This document shows, one piece after another, positions 26,814 through 34,314 of a stretch of DNA of 64,000 nt. Source of the DNA: a bacterium 1XD8-76 (GTDB taxonomy: Bacteria > Bacillota > Clostridia > Lachnospirales > Lachnospiraceae). The first letter of the stretch is position 1. Every line of letters starts with the position of its first letter. The DNA is taken from the NCBI GenBank assembly GCA_003611955.1, contig RAZE01000009.1:62001-126000 (forward strand). The letters are read 5' to 3'. The notes under the pieces were generated by a model that worked only from the letters and a program-made list of their open reading frames with translations, was not told the DNA's origin and did not search any database. The translations under genes were made by a program, and so were the position numbers.

Positions 26814-28137
26814 GATAAAAAGACGGGCTATCCTGATCAGCGCGGGTATGATCCTGCTGGTGGTTTTCGTGACGGTTCTGGGAAATTCGTCAGGACTCAG
26901 GCGTTATCTGTCCAAGCAGGAGAAAAGTGAGGAGAATGCGCCCTCCGAGATAGATTCTCTGACGGAGGATGGCACAGGGGAGGCTGAGGCGGAAGAGATC
27001 GGGAGTTATGCGAAGGAGGGTTTCGCGGGTTCTGACCCCTCTCTGCAGGTGGGAGATGACCTTCGGGCATTTCTGCAGGATTCCACTTTTTTCGACAGGG
27101 AACTCAGCAGTTATGAAAAGAAACTGCTGGAGGAGAACGATAAGAGCCTTTACTTTGTGACCACTTCGGTGGAGAGAGATTTGAGGATCCAGATTTTGGA
27201 CGCGAAGGGCACTGTTGTCACAGGCGTGCCTTTTGTCGTTGAATTGAAGGAGCAGGGAACTTATAAGGATCAGGACAGGGACGGCATTATCTATATCAGC
27301 AATCTGAGCGCCGGGGATTATGAGGTGGCGCTGGGCGAGGTTCCGGATTACGAGACGCCAAAACCGACAGTAGTGTCAGTAAGGGACAAGGTGGCCTACA
27401 CGGCGATTCCGGATATCACCCTGTTGATGAAAACGGAGGCCGACATTATCGCGGAGGAAGAAGATACCGGGCAGAGGGATGCGGAGGAAGATGCTGACGA
27501 TACGGAGATCGTGGACATTCGGGAACTCGGCGAAGAAGGGCAGATGGGTATCGATGTCTCCAAGTGGAACGGTGAGATCGACTGGGACAGAGTGAGAAAT
27601 GCCGGTATTACATATGCGATCATCCGATGCGGTTATCGCGGATCATCTACGGGCGCACTGGTGGAAGATCCCTATTTCAGGCAGAATATGCAGGGGGCTT
27701 TGTCCGCCGGATTGAAGGTGGGCATCTATTTCTTTACACAGGCGACGAACGAAGTGGAAGCTGTGGAGGAGGCCAGCATGGCGCTCGCGCTGTGCAGAGA
27801 TTACCGAGTGACCTATCCGATCTTTATCGATACGGAGGGGGCCGGCGGGAACGGAAGGGCCGACGGATTGGATATGGAAACCAGGACGAAAGTGTGCCAG
27901 GCTTTTTGCCGGACCGTGGAGGATGCGGGTTACAGCGGCGGCATCTACGGCAGCAGAAACTGGTTTCGGACAAGGCTGCGCATGGATGAGCTGGAAAATT
28001 ATGTCATCTGGCTGGCGGAATACCGGGAGAAACCGGTGTACGGCGGTACTTACCATTTATGGCAGTATACCTCCTCCGGAAATGTGGACGGTATAGAGGG
28101 CAGGGTGGATCTGGACATCAGCTACCTGGCGTATTAG
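26803..28137 (+). CDS. Membrane-anchored GH25 lysozyme, short paralogue
   Basis: About 444 residues: an N-terminal membrane anchor (about residues 6-25), an acidic spacer, a beta domain with DQDRDGII (a DxDxDG loop) at about 156-163, and a C-terminal GH25 domain from about 245. The GH25 domain has GIDVSKWNG and the D-x-E pair in FIDTEGAGG. The beta domain and the GH25 domain both align by eye to the large protein at 21706, but the acidic Tyr tract and the Big_2 repeats are absent. I chose ATG 26803 because CAGAGG is spaced correctly; a TTG at 26797 is in frame. Overlap with rmlA implies coupling, linking wall cleavage to rhamnan synthesis. Confidence 0.85.
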   Translation: MDSRIKRRAILISAGMILLVVFVTVLGNSSGLRRYLSKQEKSEENAPSEIDSLTEDGTGEAEAEEIGSYAKEGFAGSDPSLQVGDDLRAFLQDSTFFDRELSSYEKKLLEENDKSLYFVTTSVERDLRIQILDAKGTVVTGVPFVVELKEQGTYKDQDRDGIIYISNLSAGDYEVALGEVPDYETPKPTVVSVRDKVAYTAIPDITLLMKTEADIIAEEEDTGQRDAEEDADDTEIVDIRELGEEGQMGIDVSKWNGEIDWDRVRNAGITYAIIRCGYRGSSTGALVEDPYFRQNMQGALSAGLKVGIYFFTQATNEVEAVEEASMALALCRDYRVTYPIFIDTEGAGGNGRADGLDMETRTKVCQAFCRTVEDAGYSGGIYGSRNWFRTRLRMDELENYVIWLAEYREKPVYGGTYHLWQYTSSGNVDGIEGRVDLDISYLAY

Positions 28138-28141
28138 ATCT

Positions 28142-28289
28142 GCAGTGCGTAAGAAGTGGAATAAAAAGAAGCGTTGGGCTCGCACATAAGCGGCTTTTTA
28201 TTCCATTTCTTACATAGGGCGGAGCCCGCGCATCCGGGGAATCTTTGATTTCCCGGATGGGGTACTGCGAAGAGTAGATGGCGCACTGC
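28142..28289. repeat. 148-base nested palindromic element between GH25 and rmlC
   Basis: Outer arms GCAGTGCG (28142-28149) and CGCACTGC (28282-28289) are inverted copies. Within them lie two more hairpins: 28149-28168 with 28194-28213 (19 of 20 paired), and 28231-28243 with 28247-28259 (12 of 13 paired around TTT). This makes a three-way-junction shape. The first inner hairpin could terminate transcription from rmlA/GH25, but the rest is more than a terminator needs. It could be a MITE-like repeat or a structured leader of the rmlC operon. Confidence 0.6.
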
Positions 28290-28351
28290 CTGAGCGGGCT
28301 ATAAAATAGCATGAGCGGTTATAAGATAAAATCAGATAAGGGGAGCGGAAT

Positions 28352-28915
28352 ATGGGCAAAATTACGGTAGAGACCTGTGAGATCGAAGGGTTAAAGATCA
28401 TTACGCCTGCTGTTTTCGGGGATAGCAGAGGGTATTTCATGGAAACCTATCAATATAATGATTTTAAGGAGGCCGGGATCGATCAGATTTTTGTGCAGGA
28501 TAATCAGTCTTCCTCGCGAAGGGGCGTGCTGCGGGGACTGCACTTCCAGATAAATTATCCGCAGGATAAACTGGTGAGGGTCATCCGGGGGGAAGTTTTC
28601 GATGTGGCGGTGGATCTGCGGAAAAATTCGCCGACATTCGGAAAATGGCACGGAGAACTGTTGTCGGAAGAAAATAAAAAGCAGTTCTTTATCCCGAAAA
28701 ATTTTGCCCATGGATTTCTGGTGCTTTCCGAGACGGCGGAGTTTTGTTACAAATGTTCGGATTTTTATCACGCCAACGATGAGGGCGGGATCTACTACGC
28801 GGATCCGGAGATCGGTGTCAGATGGCCGATTCCGGAGGGTATGGAGCTCATCCTGTCGGAGAAGGACACAAAGTGGGCCGGTATTTCCGCCTATAAAGAG
28901 ACTATGGGTGTGTAG
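28352..28915 (+). CDS. rmlC: dTDP-4-dehydrorhamnose 3,5-epimerase
   Basis: A 187-residue cupin. It shows DSRGYFMETY at about 24, QDNQSSSRRGVLRGLHFQ at about 49 with the catalytic His, VIRGEVFDVAVDLR at about 75, and FFIPKNFAHGFLVLSE at about 107. These are RmlC signatures, and the length is normal. It epimerises the RmlB product before reduction by RmlD. It is separated from rmlA and rmlB by a GH25 gene and a palindromic element, and leads directly into the exporter genes. Confidence 0.95.
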   Translation: MGKITVETCEIEGLKIITPAVFGDSRGYFMETYQYNDFKEAGIDQIFVQDNQSSSRRGVLRGLHFQINYPQDKLVRVIRGEVFDVAVDLRKNSPTFGKWHGELLSEENKKQFFIPKNFAHGFLVLSETAEFCYKCSDFYHANDEGGIYYADPEIGVRWPIPEGMELILSEKDTKWAGISAYKETMGV

Positions 28916-28928
28916 GAGAATGCGGTAG

Positions 28929-29933
28929 ATGAAGCGTATGAGAATTTCAAAAAAAATGGGGATCGCCATTTTTTGTGTACTGGCGGGGATCATGGCACTG
29001 ATCATTGTGCTGCATCATAATCCCTTTGCCGATCCGCAGGAGGAACTGATCAAAAAGGTGATAGCCTGTATTCTGATCCTGCTCTCCTGTGTCATATTTA
29101 CCATATTTTACGATAAACTTACGGTGCTTCCGGTGGAACTGTTTGAAAACAGAAGGCTGATCTGGAAGCTTGCGAAGAATGATTTCAAAAAGCGCTATGC
29201 CGGTTCCTACCTGGGAATCATATGGGCGCTGGTGCAGCCGGTCGTCACGGTTTTTATGTACTGGTTTGTCTTTGAAAATTTTATGGGATCCAAAGCGCAG
29301 TTTCTGTCCAGCGGCACAAGTATGCCCTACGTGCTCTTTCTGGCGGCGGGGCTATGTCCCTGGTTTTATTTTTCGGAGGCTCTGAACAACGGAACGACAG
29401 CGCTGTTAGAGTATAATTATCTTGTGAAAAAAGTCGTATTTAAGATCAGTATTCTGCCGATCATCAAGATTATCGCAGCAACTTTTATCCATCTGTTTTT
29501 TGTGCTGGTGCTGCTGATCGTCGCCGCAATCTATGGCTGTTACCCAACCATCTATACGATTCAGATCATTTATTACAGCTGCTGCACTTTTATTCTGGTG
29601 CTGGCGCTGTCCTATACGACCTGCGCGATCGTGATCTTTTTCCGCGATCTGATGCAGATCATTGCGATCATACTGCAGGTAGGCATGTGGGCTACGCCGA
29701 TCCTCTGGAGCATCGCGGTGCTGGACGACAAACCGCCGATCTGGAATACGATCATCAAGATCAATCCGCTGGTGTATATTGTAAATGGATATCGGAGTGC
29801 GATCTGCGAGAAGGAGTGGTTTTTTGAAGATTTCTACTCCACCATGTATTTCTGGATCTTTACCGTTGTCGTATTTGGCATAGGGGCGCTGATCTTCAAG
29901 CGGCTGAAAGTGCATTTTGCGGATGTATTATAA
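28929..29933 (+). CDS. wzm: ABC-2 polysaccharide exporter permease (Wzm/TagG type)
   Basis: 334 residues. From about residue 75 it is a standard Wzm/TagG permease: LAKNDFKKRYAGSYLG at the amphipathic interface helix, six membrane segments, and the C-terminal INPLVYIVNGYR. It would export undecaprenyl-linked polysaccharide together with the ATPase at 30816. The N-terminus carries an extra ~70 residues with two membrane segments (about 10-28 and 41-60), beyond the usual ~265-residue length. The ATPase gene is not adjacent; a DUF1266 gene lies between. Start ATG 28929 has AGGAG 11 bases upstream. Confidence 0.88.
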   Translation: MKRMRISKKMGIAIFCVLAGIMALIIVLHHNPFADPQEELIKKVIACILILLSCVIFTIFYDKLTVLPVELFENRRLIWKLAKNDFKKRYAGSYLGIIWALVQPVVTVFMYWFVFENFMGSKAQFLSSGTSMPYVLFLAAGLCPWFYFSEALNNGTTALLEYNYLVKKVVFKISILPIIKIIAATFIHLFFVLVLLIVAAIYGCYPTIYTIQIIYYSCCTFILVLALSYTTCAIVIFFRDLMQIIAIILQVGMWATPILWSIAVLDDKPPIWNTIIKINPLVYIVNGYRSAICEKEWFFEDFYSTMYFWIFTVVVFGIGALIFKRLKVHFADVL

Positions 29934-29968
29934 AAGTATTTTATGATTTTTATTCGGGAGGTAACACG

Positions 29969-30796
29969 ATGGGCTTTTTAGACCACTTTAAGAAAACGGA
30001 TGTTCCTGCAACACCTCAGTTGAAAGATTTTCATCCTGTTGACACCGGATTGTCTCAGGCAGTCCGGGATTTGGCGGAAGAGTTCGGGAAAAAGGAACTT
30101 CCCGCCCCCATTCCCTGCGGCAGGGATCAGTTCATCGCTCTGCTTGCCGGCGTTCCGGCCCTGCGCAGGATGCCAGGCATTCCCGGTCCGGGCGAGTCCG
30201 GTGAGGATTATTTTACTACCCTGCCGAGATGCGCCACTCCGGAGGCAGAGGCAGAGTGCCGGGCCCATCTGAAAAAGATTTTCGGCATTGTGGACAGACA
30301 GTCTCTGTTGGATTTTTGCAAGCAGGAGATTTGCTGCCATCGCCAGTATCTGGACTTCGCCAGTTTTTGGGAAGGCAGTCCATCTTTCGATATGGCTGAG
30401 CTGAACAGGGAAGCTTTGGAATATTTTCAGACGATGCGGGATTTCTCCGCGCAGTTTTATCCCATCGTGGGGCGCGCGGGTTATCTGGCGTGGGATATCT
30501 GCGAGTGCGCTGGACATCTGCGGGCGGGCTATGCCTGCGGTATACTGACGAAAGAGGAGCTGGACGAGCTGGCAGAATACTGGATCGCCCAGGCGCAGAC
30601 TTTCAAAAACTGGGCGGATTTTGCCGTCAGCGTGGTGTGCGGCGAGCTGTACTGGGATTTTCGGGGCGGCTCCAGGCAGCCGGAATTGAACAGGGGCCTG
30701 GAATTGTGGACGCGGTTAGTCCGTACACTGTTGGACGACACTGCTGCCTGGGGAGGCGGCATGTGGTATGAACCGGCAGACAGAACAAAACAATAG
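29969..30796 (+). CDS. DUF1266-like protein between the two exporter genes
   Basis: A 275-residue soluble protein. The C-terminal half has AWDICECAGHLRAGYACG at about 172, then WIAQAQTFKNWADFAVSVVCG and a Trp-rich ELYWDF, the pattern of DUF1266 (a domain of unknown function). The N-terminal 110 residues have no motif I know. GGGAGGTAACACG precedes the ATG, so it is well translated as part of the exporter operon. Its place between permease and ATPase genes is unusual. A role in export control is only a guess. Confidence 0.65.
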   Translation: MGFLDHFKKTDVPATPQLKDFHPVDTGLSQAVRDLAEEFGKKELPAPIPCGRDQFIALLAGVPALRRMPGIPGPGESGEDYFTTLPRCATPEAEAECRAHLKKIFGIVDRQSLLDFCKQEICCHRQYLDFASFWEGSPSFDMAELNREALEYFQTMRDFSAQFYPIVGRAGYLAWDICECAGHLRAGYACGILTKEELDELAEYWIAQAQTFKNWADFAVSVVCGELYWDFRGGSRQPELNRGLELWTRLVRTLLDDTAAWGGGMWYEPADRTKQ

Positions 30797-30815
30797 AATT
30801 GGAATATAGACAGAT

Positions 30816-32120
30816 ATGAAACAGGAAAAACCGATTGCGATCTCCGTCGAAGGGGTGGAAAAAGTATATAAATTATATGACAAGTCTTCTGACAGAGTGC
30901 GGGAGGCGCTGGGGCTGACCAGGAAGGCAAGACATAAAAAACACTATGCCTTAAAGGGTGTCGATATGGATATCCATCAGGGGGAGTGCGTCGGCATCAT
31001 CGGAACCAATGGATCCGGCAAGTCCACCATTCTGAAGATCATTACCGGCGTGCTCTCCCCCAGCGCCGGGGAAGTGAAAGTGAACGGACGTATCTCGGCG
31101 CTGTTGGAGCTGGGAGCCGGCTTTAATATGGAATACAACGGCATTGAGAATGTCTACCTGAACGGGATGATGATCGGTTTTTCGGAGAAGGAGATCGACG
31201 AGAAACTGCAGGATATCCTGGATTTCGCCGATATCGGGGACTATGTGTATCAGCCGGTGAAGACTTACTCCAGCGGCATGTTTGTCCGCCTTGCGTTCGC
31301 GGTGGCGATCAATATAGAGCCGGAAATTCTGATCGTGGACGAGGCGCTCTCGGTCGGCGACGTGTTTTTCCAGGCGAAATGCTACCATAAGTTCGAGGAA
31401 TTTAAGGAGATGGGGAAGACCATCGTCTTTGTCAGCCATGATCTGAGCAGCATCAGCAAATACTGCGACAGAGTGGTGCTTCTGAACAAGGGTGTGAAGC
31501 TGGGCGAGGGCAGTCCCAAGGAGATGATCGACACCTACAAGCAGGTTCTCGTCGGACAGTATGAGCTGCCGGACGATGAGGATCACAAGAGCCTGGTCCA
31601 CGATGAGGATATCCGCGAAAAGGCGTCGGGGGGCGGGAAGAAGAAAAAGGAACAGGAAAAAGAGCAGGGGATCAATCCGGAACTGTTGGAATACGGTTCC
31701 AAAAAGGCCAGGATCGAAGAGTACTGGCTGATCGATCAGAACGGGACGAGGACGACGGCGGTGATCAAAGGGCAGGACTATACGATCCGGATGAAAGTCG
31801 TGTTCGAGCAGGATTGTCCGGCTCCTATATTTGCCTTTACAATCAAAAATATCAAGGGGACGGAGATCACCGGCACGAACACGATGGTGGAGAAAGCTTT
31901 TTTGGAGCCGGTGAAGGCGGGGGAGGTAAAAGAGATCAGCTTCACTCAGCACATGAATCTGCAGGGGGGAGAATACCTGCTCTCCCTGGGCGTGACCGGC
32001 TATGAGGGGGATGACTTTACGGTGTATCATCGGCTGTACGATGTGCTGAATATGACAGTGATCTCGGACAAGGACGCGGTGGGATTCTATGACCCGGAGT
32101 CCGTTGTGAAGGTGATTTGA
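30816..32120 (+). CDS. wzt: ABC exporter ATPase with Wzt glycan-binding C-terminus
   Basis: 434 residues. The ATPase domain has GTNGSGKST at about 66-74 (Walker A), YSSGMFVRLAFA at about 151 (signature), and ILIVDEAL at about 171 (Walker B). After a Lys/Glu-rich linker (about 265-288) a beta domain from about residue 290 begins LEYGSKKARI and includes NIKGTEITGTNT. This is the Wzt_C domain, which in E. coli O8/O9a binds the capped end of the glycan before export. It pairs with the permease at 28929. The next gene encodes a methyltransferase-kinase resembling the enzyme that makes such caps. Confidence 0.9.
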   Translation: MKQEKPIAISVEGVEKVYKLYDKSSDRVREALGLTRKARHKKHYALKGVDMDIHQGECVGIIGTNGSGKSTILKIITGVLSPSAGEVKVNGRISALLELGAGFNMEYNGIENVYLNGMMIGFSEKEIDEKLQDILDFADIGDYVYQPVKTYSSGMFVRLAFAVAINIEPEILIVDEALSVGDVFFQAKCYHKFEEFKEMGKTIVFVSHDLSSISKYCDRVVLLNKGVKLGEGSPKEMIDTYKQVLVGQYELPDDEDHKSLVHDEDIREKASGGGKKKKEQEKEQGINPELLEYGSKKARIEEYWLIDQNGTRTTAVIKGQDYTIRMKVVFEQDCPAPIFAFTIKNIKGTEITGTNTMVEKAFLEPVKAGEVKEISFTQHMNLQGGEYLLSLGVTGYEGDDFTVYHRLYDVLNMTVISDKDAVGFYDPESVVKVI

Positions 32121-32151
32121 GAGGACATCTGCTGAGAGGGAAAAGGGAAAT

Positions 32152-34314
32152 ATGAAAACAGAACAGATTGGAAAAGTAAATCTGGATTTAACATATTACT
32201 CCGGCGACGATATGTACTGCGATGGGGCGGTGGAGGATGACCTGCTGAAGATTGCCAGGGATTACGCCGAAGTGGAGTATCCCCGCGTGATCGAGGAGAG
32301 GAAAAGCTGGGAAATACTGTATCATTTGTCCGCCCAGCGGGAGAATATCGTGGAGTGGCTGCCGATGGATAAGAGCATGAAAGTGCTGGAGATCGGATCC
32401 GGCTGCGGAGCAATAACGGGTGTTCTTTCTGAAAAAGCGGGGGAAGTCACCTGTGTCGAACTGTCCAAAAAGAGAAGCATGATCAATGCTTATCGGCATA
32501 TGGACTGCGGGAACGTTACGATACATGTGGGAAATTTTCAGGACATCGAATCTTCGCTGCCCTGCGACTACGACTATATCTGCCTGATCGGTGTGCTGGA
32601 GTATGCGCAGTCCTACATCGGAGGGGAGACGCCCTTCGAGAATTTTCTGAACATTATCCGCTATCATCTGAAAAAGGATGGGCGCATTGTTATCGCGATC
32701 GAGAACAAGTTCGGTCTGAAATACTGGGCGGGGTGCCGTGAGGATCATCTTGGCACCTATTTTTCCGGGATCGAAGGTTATCCGGACGGCGGTGTGGTGC
32801 GCACGTTTACGAGAAACGGACTGGAGAATATTTTCGCGAACTGCGGGATAGAGGATTACAGTTTCTATTATCCTTACCCCGACTACAAGTTTATGACCAC
32901 TCTCTATTCGGATGAATACCTGCCGAAGGCGGGCGAACTCTCCAACAACATGCGCAACTTTGACAGGGACAGGATGGTTCTCTTTGACGAGAAAAAAGCT
33001 TTTGACAGCATTTTGCGGGAAGGGTTATTCGCGATGTACTCTAATTCTTTCCTGGCGGTGATCGGGGGGAAGCCGGACATCTGTTATGTGAAATATTCCA
33101 ACGACAGAAAGCGTGAATACCGGATTCGGACGGAGATCCTGCCGGTGAGCCTGACGGGAATGGAAGACCGGAGGGGAATGACGACAGAGGAGAAGAACAA
33201 TCTCCCCAAGATTTTGGCGGTGAGAAAGTATCCTCTGGGTGCGGAAGCGGACGAGCATGTTCGGAATATCGATGTGGCCTACCGGAAACTGAAGGACCGC
33301 TATGCGGGCGGGGAGCTGCGGATCAACCGCTGTAAACTGGTGCAGGAGGGAGCGCACCCCTATATCGAACTGGAATATATTACAGGGGTTACACTGGCGG
33401 AGCTGCTGGATGCCGCGCTGGAGCGGGATGATATGGAAAGATTTATGCTGCTCTTCCGAAAATATCTGGTGATGCTGGATTATCACAGCAGGCAGCCGGT
33501 GGCGGATTTTGATCTGATCTTTTCCAACATCCTGATCGGGGCAAAGGACGCGGCGAAGCCCTTTGACGGGCTGGAGAACAGTGTCTGGACGCTGATCGAT
33601 TATGAGTGGACATTTGGGAAGCAGGTGGCGACAAAGGAGCTGGCTTTCCGGGCGGTCTACTGTTATCTGCTGGAGGATGAGAGAAGAAATAAATTAAGTT
33701 TGGATTTGATTTTGCAGGAGCTGAATATAACGGATGAGGATGCCGATGAATACAGAGCCCAGGAGAAGGCTTTTCAGCGTTTTGTGACCGGTCATCACCG
33801 TTCCATGGTGGAGCTGCGGGATATGATCGGGCGCAGATGCGATCGACCGGAAGAATTTCTCGAGCGGATCCGCCTGGAGGAGATGCGCCGCAGCATTCAG
33901 ATCTACGAGGACAGAGGACAGGGCTTTCAGGAGGAGACTTCTTACTTTGCGGAGGAGTATTTGATGGAAGAAGAACAGGGGCTGTGTCTGAGCCTGCCTG
34001 TGGATGGGGACGTGAGACAGATCCGGATCGATCCGGCTTTCGCGGATTGTATTGTGCGGATCAGGGAACTGAAATGGAATGACAGGGATATGGTATGGAA
34101 TGGGAAAAATTCAGTGCTGAGCACCAACGGGACCGCTCTGGATGACACGGGCAGTTTTGTCTTTTCCACGGAGGACCCTAATCTGGTCGTCTCTCTGGCG
34201 GGGCAGACGTTTGAAAAAACAAATGTCCTGAAAATTTGTATGGAACGCTCCCTGATCGGGCGGGAGATCGCCCGGGATGTGGAGAGCGCGGCAAAGAGGA
34301 GATTTCGTCTGTGA
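32152..34314 (+). CDS. Methyltransferase plus kinase-like fusion, WbdD-type candidate chain terminator
   Basis: 720 residues. The N-terminal third is a class I methyltransferase: VLEIGSGCGAITG at about 78-90, VELSKKR for the SAM acidic strand, and IGVLEYA. Residues about 360-490 look like a protein-kinase or choline-kinase fold: a hinge ELEYITGVTL at about 405, a loop ADFDLIFSNIL with Asp and Asn at about 451-458, and LIDYEW at about 480 for the metal-binding Asp. WbdD of E. coli O9a has this methyltransferase-kinase order and caps the O-antigen. A C-terminal beta region from about 620 (RIDPAFA, RIREL) may bind sugar. It overlaps the next gene by 4 bases and follows Wzt with a glycan-binding domain. 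Capping activity is inference. Confidence 0.7.
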   Translation: MKTEQIGKVNLDLTYYSGDDMYCDGAVEDDLLKIARDYAEVEYPRVIEERKSWEILYHLSAQRENIVEWLPMDKSMKVLEIGSGCGAITGVLSEKAGEVTCVELSKKRSMINAYRHMDCGNVTIHVGNFQDIESSLPCDYDYICLIGVLEYAQSYIGGETPFENFLNIIRYHLKKDGRIVIAIENKFGLKYWAGCREDHLGTYFSGIEGYPDGGVVRTFTRNGLENIFANCGIEDYSFYYPYPDYKFMTTLYSDEYLPKAGELSNNMRNFDRDRMVLFDEKKAFDSILREGLFAMYSNSFLAVIGGKPDICYVKYSNDRKREYRIRTEILPVSLTGMEDRRGMTTEEKNNLPKILAVRKYPLGAEADEHVRNIDVAYRKLKDRYAGGELRINRCKLVQEGAHPYIELEYITGVTLAELLDAALERDDMERFMLLFRKYLVMLDYHSRQPVADFDLIFSNILIGAKDAAKPFDGLENSVWTLIDYEWTFGKQVATKELAFRAVYCYLLEDERRNKLSLDLILQELNITDEDADEYRAQEKAFQRFVTGHHRSMVELRDMIGRRCDRPEEFLERIRLEEMRRSIQIYEDRGQGFQEETSYFAEEYLMEEEQGLCLSLPVDGDVRQIRIDPAFADCIVRIRELKWNDRDMVWNGKNSVLSTNGTALDDTGSFVFSTEDPNLVVSLAGQTFEKTNVLKICMERSLIGREIARDVESAAKRRFRL

